A DNA stretch of 64,000 bases from positions 3,213,630 through 3,277,629 of the forward strand of contig NW_008481809.1 of assembly GCF_000365145.1 (NCBI RefSeq). The letters are read 5' to 3'. The translations under genes and the position numbers were made by a program. The first letter of the stretch is position 1, and each line of letters begins with the position of its first letter. The notes under the pieces are model-generated. The model saw only the letters and a list, made by a program, of their open reading frames with translations. It searched no databases and was not told the origin of the DNA. Source of the DNA: Cyphellophora europaea CBS 101466. Lineage: Eukaryota; Ascomycota; Eurotiomycetes; Chaetothyriales; Cyphellophoraceae. This document shows, piece by piece, positions 21,901-32,400 of this stretch.

Positions 21901-24778
21901 GATAAAGGTGCTGCCAGCGACCGAAAAAGGACTCCCTATTTGGGTTGCCCTTTAGCGGGTTCGAAGCATTGACATTCCGTATGAAGGGCAAGGTGCTCTT
22001 GGGCACCGAGCTTGGGAAAGAATCCCATGTTTCTTCATCGCTGGGACTGTCGCTACCGTTGCCCTCAGTGCCTGAGGCTGCACCTGCATCCTGATCACTC
22101 AGATCATCGTGTTCTCGTGCCGTTGTCGTCAGTGAGTGGTCCGACTTGGTGTGGCGGTGTCCTTCTCCATTGGGAGCCACGTTTGCCTTCGCAGCAGAAT
22201 TCGATATGCGGATCGGTGTCGATGGTCTGTCACTATCAGTGCGCGAAGAAACCGGTGATAGCTGATTAGCATTTGCTGCCCGAGAAACGCCTGATGCTTG
22301 AGATATGTTCTTGTGGTATGAAAGCGATCGGATGCTTTGAGCAGAATTCGCAATGCTTGGTCGTGTCTTCAAACTCTCAGTCTTGTGCATATGCGCCTGT
22401 ACATTCTCGACATTGATCTCGGTACTAGCGACAGCCCGCATAGGGGGTGCAAGGCCTCTGAGCGCGTAGCTCGCATTCCTTGCAGCCCTGATCGCTTCTG
22501 GACTGCGATGCTTGGATAACGTGGCGATGCTGGCGGTATCAGAACCGGGTGAGGATTCGGTCTTCACGAGCTTTGGGTGCGTAGCCATCAAGGCTTCTCT
22601 AGACTGAACCAAGCTGAGATCTGTCTCCGTGCTATCGAGTTTCGACGCCAAGACTTGCTTAGTCTCGTAGACACCTTTTGAGCGTTTGGAAGGCGAAGTG
22701 ACTGCATGTCGTTTCCGATGTGGTCGCTTGAATAGCCCGTCCTCGTAGGTGTCCATCCTGTTGAACATACCGCCGAGCAACCTCGTTCCAGCAGACAAGA
22801 GTCCATGCTCCCGACTGGATGCAGACTCCAACCGGAGACTTCGCCTGGAGATCTTTGGGGAATGGGATAGACTCCTTGATCCCGTCCTTTGAGAAGGCTT
22901 TCTACGCCTTCGCTGGTGTAGCTCATTTTGCTGTGTCTCTGACATCCAAGGAATGCTGATATCAGCCATACCCATTTCCATCAGGCCCATCATCTGCACC
23001 TCGTACATTCGTACGCGAGGCGTGAAGGGTGCCTTCCTGTGCTTAGATGTAGGTGCTTCGTGCTTCGACAGCGGAGACAGTGTACTCGACGACTTTGGGC
23101 CTTCCGGCGACCAGTAGGATAGATCAATCCAGTGTGGTATTCCATAGGCCCACTTGTCTGGGTCATGCATATGCAGCGACGAAGAGTACCGCGACAAGGG
23201 ATGTGCGCTCGAGCTATGCACCGAATTGATGAGAGGTGATGCTTTGAAGGAGGAGGAGGCGCTCACGCCTGCCCAGGCCTGAGATTTGGTAAGCTGTGGG
23301 CTGCTGGAAGTGCCACTCAGGCTTGACGCATCGAAATCTGCAGAGTCTGATGTTCGGTACTTGAAGAGTGGGACCGAATGCAAAGGCATCTTTGAGAGGC
23401 AGACTATGTCGATCCCGATCCCATTGTTGGTCAGATTTTCCGAGGTCAAGTTGAGTAATGTCCTGTCGACCTCGAATACCCCTGCGCCTGCTGTCACTAC
23501 CACCACTGAGATGCCGGTGCGAATCAGATCGCGATCGAGATAGTCATCTGAGAATTGAGTCGATGCCAAGTTGATGGCCTCGAGGATATTGCCCTTCATT
23601 GCAGTAGTAGGTCGTCCAGTAATCTTCGGTACGTGGCTGGCGGAGTGAGACGTATCTGATAGACCATCGTCAACGGGGCGGTGGAGCGAAACATCACGCA
23701 GGAAAACCCTGAAGTTCTTTTTAAGCTCGTCAAGAATGGTTGTCCACTGCGCGCTAGCCATATCTGTGACGACAACCTTGTAGAAGTCCTGGTAGGAATG
23801 CGACTTCGTCCGAGCATTCGGTTTCGAGGGAAGTCTGAGGTATTGGTCAGCGACCTCAAACATGCTGTACTCTTGGCGACTGAAGAGCACGATGCTCACG
23901 AGGTGGCGAACCTCTAGCTCAGTCCATCGCTTGAAAAGATCCGGCAAGAATCCATTGATGACCCGATTGAAGAGGATCTCGCCATTGCCCTCCGAATCAA
24001 AGTCCCACATCTCTCGAGACATTTGTATAAAGATGACATATCGTGCCGCCTCGCTCCGAAATACAGGTATGGTGTTACCTGAGAAGTAGCCGGTTGCGAC
24101 TCTGTGACCATTGACATGTACGGCCTTGACGACAAGCCTGACACTACCAAGAAAAGTGATGCGCTGACCTGTGTGAACTACTTTTCCAGCCAGCTCTTGG
24201 CCAACTAGGCGCCACATGTCGGAGCGAGCGAGGTAGACATCTCGGAAGCTGAACTCGACATGAGAGGCAACATGGTCTTCGAGACTGGCTGGCCGAATTT
24301 CGACATCACTTCGTGGACGAATACCGAAGGCCGTGGCCAGTCTATGGTTCAGGGACACCTCGAAGCTGGCTTGTTTCGAGGCCAGTTCGGATGGGGCAAC
24401 TTTGACTAGACAAATGGCCTTTGACTCGGCATGCTTCCTGCTCTCGGCTGTTGATGGCCTTCGGTGGGGGGATGGGGTAGCATTTCTTCTGCCTGAAGGC
24501 TGGAAATCTCGGGCTTGGGGCGAGCTTTGAATTGACCTGACTTCCACCAAGTCACCCTCCCGGATGCCGGCGTTCTCAAGAATCGTCGCATGGATCAGCA
24601 TGTCGTCGATCGAGTCTTTATCGAAGTGGACCCATGTCGTAGCACTGATCATCAAAGGCTGACCGGAAGGACGTTTAGGTGTATCTTGTGCATAGGGAAG
24701 ACGCGGCCCTTTGACGGTCGACGAGGAGCTGCCTCTTCGTCGAGATGTTGCAGCCGATGCTGGCGTCAAGGTCGACAT
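18926..24778 (-). CDS. IML1: IML1/DEPDC5, GAP subunit of the SEACIT (GATOR1) complex
   Basis: A single exon of 1950 codons. The diagnostic IML1 N-terminal domain is clear near residues 230-330 (PVFRSEAARYVIFIQMS, SREMWDF, NGFLPDLFKRW, HLVSIVLFSRQEY), followed by MMGLMEMGMADISIPWM around residue 600. A DEP domain lies at about 1285-1370 (HGEEFTNWLVQNV, EGLFEHVN, GNFFYSIKSEW). The family is the GTPase-activating subunit for Gtr1/RagA at the vacuole and restrains TORC1 when amino acids are short. Long Ser/Pro-rich segments (about 680-980 and the C-terminal 300 residues) are probably disordered. The frame stays open to a TTG at 24823, but the first in-frame ATG is 24778 (MSTLTPAS), used here. It is in tandem with the FNIP-like gene upstream. 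The lack of any intron over 5.8 kb is notable. Confidence 0.93.
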   Translation of the reverse strand: MSTLTPASAATSRRRGSSSSTVKGPRLPYAQDTPKRPSGQPLMISATTWVHFDKDSIDDMLIHATILENAGIREGDLVEVRSIQSSPQARDFQPSGRRNATPSPHRRPSTAESRKHAESKAICLVKVAPSELASKQASFEVSLNHRLATAFGIRPRSDVEIRPASLEDHVASHVEFSFRDVYLARSDMWRLVGQELAGKVVHTGQRITFLGSVRLVVKAVHVNGHRVATGYFSGNTIPVFRSEAARYVIFIQMSREMWDFDSEGNGEILFNRVINGFLPDLFKRWTELEVRHLVSIVLFSRQEYSMFEVADQYLRLPSKPNARTKSHSYQDFYKVVVTDMASAQWTTILDELKKNFRVFLRDVSLHRPVDDGLSDTSHSASHVPKITGRPTTAMKGNILEAINLASTQFSDDYLDRDLIRTGISVVVVTAGAGVFEVDRTLLNLTSENLTNNGIGIDIVCLSKMPLHSVPLFKYRTSDSADFDASSLSGTSSSPQLTKSQAWAGVSASSSFKASPLINSVHSSSAHPLSRYSSSLHMHDPDKWAYGIPHWIDLSYWSPEGPKSSSTLSPLSKHEAPTSKHRKAPFTPRVRMYEVQMMGLMEMGMADISIPWMSETQQNELHQRRRRKPSQRTGSRSLSHSPKISRRSLRLESASSREHGLLSAGTRLLGGMFNRMDTYEDGLFKRPHRKRHAVTSPSKRSKGVYETKQVLASKLDSTETDLSLVQSREALMATHPKLVKTESSPGSDTASIATLSKHRSPEAIRAARNASYALRGLAPPMRAVASTEINVENVQAHMHKTESLKTRPSIANSAQSIRSLSYHKNISQASGVSRAANANQLSPVSSRTDSDRPSTPIRISNSAAKANVAPNGEGHRHTKSDHSLTTTAREHDDLSDQDAGAASGTEGNGSDSPSDEETWDSFPSSVPKSTLPFIRNVNASNPLKGNPNRESFFGRWQHLYPRKPRAATVKWRSLCTPASVPLTTEDFPSKDELDKDFDQVSYIVSFGETEEIVERPESRDGLLREMLSLRFSHGYQLVVGARMNKFEGPGLHDASFFFNPEAQRHDGQYLFMSMGNTIQKLALLERNRIGVTRYQRKPFQAQETLPKQVSYNHYVQTILSARYVGRTMQLEGFAEQYPWKEADAFLANPSQGPDNEVQRLRFWRARFVLLPVEPPANASRSTAADGEENEEDIHLRGIRALTQIWQKIRYIPPEDRRPAQNRMSSFKPKDRNPLRINMETLNPSELVATELDKLVAAEEAGDVQTTQLLPEDEQFDRESVKLGKLAAALQGERGIEIRNRRWHLRLHYSCFHGEEFTNWLVQNVRDIDTREEAVSFGNELMKEGLFEHVNSRHNFKDGNFFYSIKSEWRAPKQSELKQSWLTASRRSDKSVPPTPLVEQPPSQTPLTTRTRSASSLAVALSAQTSPEMTRPVPERKRLAVSLSKMIRLDVDTRKRSDRPEIVSLHYDRLHNPENCYHLELSWLNVTSKLVDDAIVSWTTTAERYGLKLVEVPIVEASRVPENEPFRAPYIVKLAQSPPKGPLATSGNGNVYFTATSFTPHQSLNSDLHFYQKAILKRFNFVLDIEGISEFPDNVEINYSWGRLNYKYTQFIHRSGVILAQITDQGGILLLANRLYNSRLASARDTSSKLETTKQLHAAAQNLRPASTALAPFRPETQMPASGIVGINVQSPSLSTTSNLLSSPSPLIRPLPRPLALPPLSAPATTTNSASPSAVNSTSSVPLAATAHLRSTPVPAHTPLSTPGLAGMPTSNPIATSAAAAPAAQAQERVSADVFGSRHALASASLATYVTPEQIKDDLERFCSDPNLLQAFYVDVQAIVAAAAQSSAAGTPSGEGTPGQTGSEHGQLQAAGQGGGGKAASKEGGTLKDQKKRGSTSSSLLRPVPEAEMELNDSAAALSGIPEMKLPESVQARLTGGFGVGGRKREAGEGSG

Positions 24779-25197
24779 GATACCGAGGGTTTGCGCTGCT
24801 TCTAGGTTGATCCGAGAAGTCAACTCGCATCATGGCGCGTCCGGATGGACTCGTGCATGCTGCTCTAAGGTCCGTCGTGCATCGGCGGCGTCGTCGAAGA
24901 GATGTGAAAGTACCAATCCCCACTGATGTCGAAAAGTAGACGAGCCGTCGTCGTTCTAGCAGATGAACAGGCTTCGAGTTCCAGCGCGTACTTGGACTCG
25001 AGGTCGAAGCGCCAAGCCACATCACATGACCTACCGCCAGACCGGGATTACAAGTGTACGACAATAGCGAACAATGGATCAAAGGACATTTAGATTGATA
25101 GGTAGTCATTCATTGCTAGCTAGTGTTACACGCCGTCTAAACTCTCGTATAATAATACAGGTTGCATCAAGGGGTATCTCATCGCTTCATCAGAACA
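24779..25197. promoter_or_regulatory. IML1 upstream region
   Basis: About 420 bases separate the IML1 start from the stop of the FNIP-like gene on the same strand. They hold the IML1 promoter and leader and the neighbour's 3' UTR. An A/T-rich patch lies at about 25085-25165. No other feature was seen. Confidence 0.4.
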
Positions 25198-28100
25198 TCA
25201 CTCCATACTAATACACTCTCTGTCATCCTTGTTGTTTCTCCACGCATGTGATGTAGAAAGCCTCCTCGTTTCCACTTTGAGGAGCCAATTCTTGACACCT
25301 TCGCGAAGCATGTTGGTGCCAGTCACGCTCTTAGAGCTGCTGGTGTTTGATGAACCTACTGGTGGGCCTATGGTGCGGCCGTTCTCGTGGTTATCCAAGC
25401 CCTCGCTGACACTCCTCACGACTTGCTCCAGAGCGTCCGCAACAGCGTGGCGACAATTGGATCTGAGGGCTCTTGGTCGCGTATCAAGTTCCCGGCCAAA
25501 GGATGCTGGAGGCGTGGCCACACCCGAGGCGGTCACGCCCGAGGTAGATCGTAAGTGAGATACTTTCCTAGACATATCGAGCAAGCCTTCTATTGCTTCC
25601 GCAAGGGTTGGATCGAAATCTCCAATGGTATCAACCGTGAATCGATGATTCGTGGCCGGAGAAGCTTGACCACTCGGAGTTACCGGCGTCACTGGGTCTG
25701 ACTTGTCATCGAAACGTCGCTTGCGATGTAGAACGAGACGTTCCACGGTGAACTTCCGAACGTCAACCACCAGGGTCGAGCTTACCACCGACCAAGCTCC
25801 AGACTCACTGTCCTCTATGCTCACCGATTCCTGCTTCTTGCTGAGAGTGGTGTCACTTTCTCTGAGCATGGATTCTTTGATCTCAGACATCAGGTCAGGA
25901 TACGGCCTGACCGCCTGCAATCGAAAGTCTTCATGATATTGTTTGAGGTAGCCAGCCACACTGGTTTCCTCTCCTCTAGCCATTCCACCAAGAGTTGTTG
26001 AGTGGGAGAAAGAGCTGCGTATTGACGTTGCACCATCATAGCTTTTCCCTGATAGTGAGTGGTGGCGGATCGGCGGTGAAGTTGGCCCATCTTCGACCTC
26101 CCATCCGAGAAAGCCAGGGATTCCGATGTCGACATCGACTACGCCATCCTCTTCGTCGACCTTCAGACGTGGCGTACCAATGTTGGGGAGATCTTTCGGT
26201 AACGAGCCAGGATCCTGAACCTGTTCGGGATATTTCGGCCGAGCTGGAATAGCTACAGAAGCAGCCTCGCCCACCATCGACTCCAGCTTGCTTGGCTCTC
26301 TGCGTGGACCGACGTTTGCTGGGTTGTCAGCGTGGTTGGAATCTGCTGTCATCCGACCCTCAGTACTACCCGTCGGAGTAGGTCTTTTTGACCACAAGCC
26401 CAGGAAGCCCCAGGAGCCGCTAGACGACCGGGGAGGCAGTGTATTACTGCTGTCTCGCCGCAATATCTTGGCTAATTGATCACTAGCGACACTTTCGCTA
26501 CCATCAACGACAGCGTTCTCCGGAAAGTAACTGTCTGCTGCAGCTGAGAAGTAGGGAAGAGAGGTGACCGGGTCAGGAGTCATAGCCGAGTTGGCGGCGC
26601 TGGTTTTACGTAGATGTGTGCTGGAGTTGACAGTTGGAAAACGAGAAGCTGTCCTGACCGACACCGCGTCCGAGTCCTTACGTTCGAGTTGCGGACGATT
26701 GCGACGGGCCGAGGCGTGGCCAACACTACCGGTCGACGAAGCGCTGGTAGAAAGGTTCGTAGTGTCCGTTATACCAAATGAAACGTGATGGCCATGCCTG
26801 CTGAGATCTGATGCTCTGGGATCCGCGTATTTGATATGTTTCAGTGGCGAAGAGGACGGCAGGCCCGGAGTGGCAAGGGGCGACTTGAATTGTTGTGCTT
26901 GTTGCTCAAAGGGGCTCAAACCCGAGGATGTAGGCAGGAAGGATGCCAGCAAAAAGACCAGACGCCGCGCCAATGATCTATGATCAGCAACAATGACCGT
27001 CCGAGAGCACGAGTCGCGATCTGAATCAACTTCATTTTCGGCTTTCTTGGCTTTGAATGCCCATCGAAAGCCGCTTCCCTCCAACCACTCTGTATGGTTG
27101 CCCAGAAAGGCGGTCAATAAGTTGAAGAAAAAGTAGTTCTGCGTCTTGGATCCGCAGATTTGTACGAGATAGCGTGCTTCGTCAATCCAATGCCCGTCGA
27201 CAAATCCTGTTCCAGTGACAGCCTTGGGAATCCGCAGGGCCAAGCTGATACGCTGCACAACATGTTTACTAGACCGGTGAAGAGCTGCAACATGGGCCAA
27301 AGCGAAGCTTTGGGAGAGATAGATATTGCGTTGATTGGTTCGCTGCTCATTTGGCCCTTTGGGTATTTTGACCATCGAGGACATGAGCTCACGGTTGACC
27401 AATTGAAGCAACGTCCGGATTTCAGTCTTGGCAACGGCTTCAACGTCTGAAAGTCCTCTCAGTATGACATCCCAAACGCTTGTGAGTGCATCGATGCGCC
27501 TGTCAAACTGCTTGGATGAACGAGTTGACGAAGCTAAGGAATCCGAAATAGCTTCGAGAAGAGTCCAGGATGACGCAAAATCGGAACCAAAGGAATTTGG
27601 ATACGAGGAAGAGGCCATCGACATGCGAGAAGGAGGCCGCGAGAAGGGTAAGCGGGCTTCCTCGGGGGGTAAAGTTACCAGCAGCGCCACAGCATACATG
27701 GGTGTCTTTTTTTCTATTAGCTTAGTGCGCTTCACGGCAGATCCATCCTCGCTAGTGGGAGACGTGATCAGGTTTCCTTGATCACCAGACTTGGATCGAG
27801 AAGGGACAGGTTCCTGGGAATCGGGCAGCGGAACGGCGAACAGTCTCGTAATCAGTATCACGTCTTCGTTGGAGACGGCCTCCTGGCCTACAGTCCGAAG
27901 CCCCCTGCCATTTGCAGCAGGCTGGCTTGATGTCAGAGCTTTGACGAAGGGAGGACGAGCCGAGGTAGCCATTGAGTTCGGAGCTTCTGTGCTCCTCGAG
28001 TCCCGTCCGGAGTAGAGGATGTGCATTTTGGTACTGGAGTCGCTTTTGGTTGTGCTCGTGTTGCCAAACATGCACTCCAATAAGCGATTTACCTTGTCGT

Positions 28101-28566
28101 CAGCTTCAGGCTCCCGATTTGGGCGTGACCATGCGCTGGGAGGGCCTGCGATTGTGGAGCTTCTATTGCGCTGATGAGCAGCAGGTTGCTGAGGCTGTAT
28201 GCGAACTTTAGCATTGTCCCTCGGTATACTCTTAGGGCCGGTGGAGACTCGTCCCCCACTTGGATCCGGCGAGGTTTTGTGCGAATCGAATAAGACCAAT
28301 TGCTTGTCCAGTGTGCCAAACGCATCTTGAGCAATAATGACTCGGAAATCTCTGGACTGGTTGATCTCAATTCCACCTCTGTCATCAAATGGGCCAATGC
28401 GGACGGCAGAAGAGCTTATAGGTGTACTGGGTGGCGAGGAAGGGAGACCTCGATTGTAGTCGACGATGTGCGAAGGCCATAGCAGGGAGCGACTGTGGGC
28501 CTCTTCGGTCGTGGACTCGAGGTTCGAAGGGCCCTTGCCATAGCCCTGGATCAGCCGGCCCAGCAT
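25198..28566 (-). CDS. Folliculin-interacting protein (FNIP/Lst4-like)
   Basis: A single exon encodes 1122 residues. The N-terminus carries RDFRVIIAQDAFGTLDKQLVLFDSH and then LLECMFGN...STKMHILYSG, the pattern of the FNIP N-terminal (longin/DENN-type) domain. The middle has VALLVTLP and a helical region with FFFNLLTAFLGNHTEWL, and the C-terminal part has YLKQYHEDFRLQAV, close to the FNIP C-terminal signature. Long Ser/Thr-rich linkers are probably disordered. In yeast and animals FNIP/Lst4 pairs with folliculin/Lst7 as a GAP for Gtr2/RagC-D, promoting TORC1 signalling when amino acids return. The assignment rests on short motifs read by eye, so a different DENN-type protein is possible. It lies directly upstream of IML1 on the same strand and is divergent from the SNF2-RING gene. 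Confidence 0.75.
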   Translation of the reverse strand: MLGRLIQGYGKGPSNLESTTEEAHSRSLLWPSHIVDYNRGLPSSPPSTPISSSAVRIGPFDDRGGIEINQSRDFRVIIAQDAFGTLDKQLVLFDSHKTSPDPSGGRVSTGPKSIPRDNAKVRIQPQQPAAHQRNRSSTIAGPPSAWSRPNREPEADDKVNRLLECMFGNTSTTKSDSSTKMHILYSGRDSRSTEAPNSMATSARPPFVKALTSSQPAANGRGLRTVGQEAVSNEDVILITRLFAVPLPDSQEPVPSRSKSGDQGNLITSPTSEDGSAVKRTKLIEKKTPMYAVALLVTLPPEEARLPFSRPPSRMSMASSSYPNSFGSDFASSWTLLEAISDSLASSTRSSKQFDRRIDALTSVWDVILRGLSDVEAVAKTEIRTLLQLVNRELMSSMVKIPKGPNEQRTNQRNIYLSQSFALAHVAALHRSSKHVVQRISLALRIPKAVTGTGFVDGHWIDEARYLVQICGSKTQNYFFFNLLTAFLGNHTEWLEGSGFRWAFKAKKAENEVDSDRDSCSRTVIVADHRSLARRLVFLLASFLPTSSGLSPFEQQAQQFKSPLATPGLPSSSPLKHIKYADPRASDLSRHGHHVSFGITDTTNLSTSASSTGSVGHASARRNRPQLERKDSDAVSVRTASRFPTVNSSTHLRKTSAANSAMTPDPVTSLPYFSAAADSYFPENAVVDGSESVASDQLAKILRRDSSNTLPPRSSSGSWGFLGLWSKRPTPTGSTEGRMTADSNHADNPANVGPRREPSKLESMVGEAASVAIPARPKYPEQVQDPGSLPKDLPNIGTPRLKVDEEDGVVDVDIGIPGFLGWEVEDGPTSPPIRHHSLSGKSYDGATSIRSSFSHSTTLGGMARGEETSVAGYLKQYHEDFRLQAVRPYPDLMSEIKESMLRESDTTLSKKQESVSIEDSESGAWSVVSSTLVVDVRKFTVERLVLHRKRRFDDKSDPVTPVTPSGQASPATNHRFTVDTIGDFDPTLAEAIEGLLDMSRKVSHLRSTSGVTASGVATPPASFGRELDTRPRALRSNCRHAVADALEQVVRSVSEGLDNHENGRTIGPPVGSSNTSSSKSVTGTNMLREGVKNWLLKVETRRLSTSHAWRNNKDDRECISME

Positions 28567-29455
28567 ATTGTCTCGTCAGGACGGGCTCGTGTTATTGGAA
28601 TGCTTCTCTCGGTGTGAAAGCCATGAGCTCCGGGTGTGTTAGGATGGTTGACGGGATGGCGGAGGAAGTGGTGCTCGAGTTTCCATGCTAACAGCTGGTC
28701 GACAAGACAGCTCTTGAGCAAGTGGTGACCGTCTACAGTGACCGAGACACTGTTGCGCAAAGAATAGGATGGTGGTGTGTAAAGAGAGGCGGCTCTCGCA
28801 AAGGGTGCCATCATTCCCGATGAGCGGTGAATCTCCACGCTAGCCTCTTTCGGTTCCACCACAAGCTTCACGATACAACGACGACGACCAACAACCATCG
28901 TCAACCATGTGCTACTTGTATTGACCTTTTCCCGTCAACTTTCCAGTTCGGGAAACTGGAATGCAGTATCGCGTAGCTAGACATGGCTCTAATTACTATG
29001 TGGAAGGAACAAGCGTGTGCCTACTTCGGCGTCTTGCGCCTGGTCGAGCAGCCGCCGTCCAACATGGCGGCACCAGGCATCAAGCTCCGACTGAGCTACC
29101 TCTTATAAAGCCCAGCGGAAGTACTCTGGCTGATTTTCCATCATCTGCTCATAATGCTCTCATTGGGAGTCGCCCGGATCCTGTCACTATAGGTTCAATA
29201 TTGGCTGCGATTCACTGTCAGACCCTTCCAACTTCCCAATGCCCAACTATATAATGCCACTCCCTCTCATGCAACTCCTACTTTCTATCCTCCTACCACC
29301 CTCTCTCCTGCTATCTAAACCCTACACTGTTCCCGATCCCTACAAACACCGTTGAGTTTCTATCGTACCAAACCGTCAACCAGCTTTTCGTTGCCTTTGG
29401 CCGATCCTCTCGAGTGGTACGAATTGGACAGAGGCAGACTCTCTCGTCCTGGGAG
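28567..29455. promoter_or_regulatory. Divergent promoter region, FNIP-like / SNF2-RING
   Basis: Nearly 900 bases lie between divergent start codons. A TATA-like TTATAAAG sits at 29103-29110, about 350 bases before the SNF2 start, and the leader from about 29260 to 29340 is C/T-rich. The minus-strand frame 28551-28904 is antisense to this leader and was not called. Confidence 0.45.
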
Positions 29456-32400
29456 ATGTCAAGGATTTCGATCACTCTTTCCTCAACCCCGGAAGCCATG
29501 CCACCAACAAAGGATCCTCAAGACATTGTAGAGGCTATCTCCATGGGATCCTCACCCAATCCTATTCCGCAACAGCCAACTACCTCGATCTCTAATGAAG
29601 TTCCACAACATACCACGCCGTTCAATCCCGATGAAGATTCAAGCCTTACCGAGCAACAGCCTCGAGCACCCAAAAGTCCTATCATGGACCTAGCTCAGCC
29701 ATCTCCCAATCCAGATGAGTCTGCCTCCGCGGAGAATCTATCAGACTCCGCAAGACCCTCTGCACCAGTTTTCGTGGATCTCACTGCAGAGTCAGATGAC
29801 GACGATGATGCGCCGATGACTACAGCGCCATTCAGCATGGCTGTCGAGGCTGTCAAAGTAGAGCTGAATCCCGAGCCGTTGAAGGATGTAGACATGGACT
29901 TGGATCCTACCATGCCGGATTCACTACAACTCGATGAAGACGCTTTCAGTTCTATGCCGGTTCGAGAATCAATCGAGGAGACATCAGCTAAAGGGGCTCC
30001 AGGTGAAGCTTTGGCTGACGAACAGGAACTCGATATGGTCAATATGCTTCAATCTTTTGAGAAGAATACCGCCATTATCGCCGCGCACGCTGATCATCCC
30101 AGTATCGACCTCGACGATGATGACAGCGACGAAGAGGATGCCCACGCTACAGCAGCATTCGCCGACATCAAAGAGGCATACGATGCTAAGCGCGCCGCTG
30201 GTACAGCCACGTTAGAAGATCGGATTGAATTTACGAAGCGCCAGGGAAAAGAGCTTGACCGTCGCCAGCTTCGTAAAGAGAAGCAAGACTATCGAGAACA
30301 AGAATTTCGCGAAGAGCACGCTATGTTCATTCCAGAGACAGCCGTGAGACAACATACAGGAAGTCCTGACGACTCCGATGCCTATATTGTCTCGTCACGC
30401 ACCCTGGACCTGGAAGAGCAGCACAACACTGGTGGTTACCGTGAGATCTCAGAAATCGAAGCAAAAGGAGAGTCAGACAACGACACGCAGCAAGAATACG
30501 ATGAAGACGAAGACGAAGATCAAGGTACAGGCGTACGTCCAAATTCCAAACGGGGGCGCGGCGGCAGTTCCCGCAGTCACCGAAAGCCGGCCACTACGAA
30601 GAAGCTGAAAGGCGCAAGCCATAAACCAAAGAACAGCACCCGTGGCGGCTCCGGAAGGGGTCGAGGCCGCGGTCGCAAGTCGTATGTCCCTCGGTCTCTG
30701 TTCAACATGACATCTCTGCTGCCATACAATATCATCACTCAAGCAAACGAAAATGCGGAAGCGGAAGCCCAGCCCGGCTTCAAGAGCCACAGGCGGAAGG
30801 ACGCTCTCGCCGAACTGATCGCATCCCTCCCAGTTGAGGAACAGCGCAAGTACAAGGATGATGAGGATGAACTCAGAGAATGCCTCAAGCAGTTTCGCAC
30901 ATACCAGTCTATTGTGCAGGAGAAAGGAAAATTCAGACTCCGCGAGATGAAGACATCTCTGCACAACTTCCAGGTTGTAGGTGCTGCCAATATGCGGTTT
31001 AGAGAACGGCAAGGAGACCCCTTTGGTGGTCTGCTCGCTGATGAAATGGGTCTCGGCAAGACTATCATGTCTATTGCGAACATCATCGACGGCCGCCCAG
31101 ATGATGAGGAACAGCTGCGAGCTACCCTCATCGTTGCACCAAATGCCATCCTGACTCAATGGATGCACCAAATCACCCAGCACTCGGGAAACAATTACCC
31201 CAAGAACTATACAATCTTCAAGTCTCGGAACCTTGCGGGCCTCGGCTATGATCCGGTAGCCATGTTAGGCAGTTTTGACATAGTCATTACTTCTTATAGC
31301 GAGCTGTTGAAATCCATGCCGAAGAAGTTATATCCAGCCTGGTTGACTACGCCCGCTGCGAAGGAGAAATGGTGGGAAGACCACTTTCAGGCTACCAAAG
31401 GCATTCTGCACCAGGTCAAGTGGCGCAGAATCATACTGGATGAAGCCCAGCAGATCAAGAATCATGAATCCCGCACCAGTGAGTCTGCCTGGCGTCTAAG
31501 TGGAAAGTACCGTTGGGCCATTACTGGGACACCGGTACTGAACTCGATCGAGGAGTTTTATGCATTCTTCCGCTTTCTCAAGGTGAAGAACACGGGCGAC
31601 TTTACTTTGTGGAAGGATAACTATTGCAAGAAAGGCTCCGCAGCCGCTCTCAAGCGATTGAATACACTACTGCAGAAGTTCATGATCCGTCGTACCCATC
31701 AGGACAAAATGTTTGGGAAACCCATCGTGCAGCTACCCAGAGTCACACAAAGTGATCTGTATCTGGACTTCAACCCTATCGAGAAAGCGGTCTATGAGAT
31801 TGTTCGAGAGCGCTTCGTTGCAAAGATCAATGGGTTCGCAAAAAGTGGCACCATCAACAAGAACTACACCTTTATCTTTGTGTTGCTGCTCAGGTTGCGT
31901 CAGCTCACAGCCAACATTCTCCTTATCCAGAAGACCCTCAAAGATCTGCTAGAGCGACCTGATCTGAAGAAACTTTGGGCATTAACGGAATCATCAGACC
32001 CGGAATTGGCTGCGGCAGGTGGTGGCGGCCTTCTCTTGGGGCTCCAGGAGGGCCTTCGAAACCTTGGGCCTTCTGATCGCGCCAACGAAGGTGGCACCAC
32101 GCTCAGCTCTGTCCAAAGAATGGATGAATCCGTTAGCACGAATGACGTTAGCGGTGCGGCGACTCACAGGTTCCAGAAATACCTACAGTCTATGTTGGAC
32201 CAGGGCAAGTCGGACAATGCTAACAGGGAAGCGCTGTGTCATTTTTGCAGTCAGCCGCCAGAGAATCGATGTATCACCCCGTGTGGCCATGTGTATTGCT
32301 ACGCCTGCCTGATGGAGCTGTCACACACTGCGAGGGCTCAACATGAGACCATGGTGCGCTGCACAGAGTGTGGCACACGTTTCAACAAGATCGAGGCCTT

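Noticed and set aside
18926..24823. TTG at 24823 as the IML1 start
   Set aside because: Not an ATG. The first in-frame ATG is 24778.
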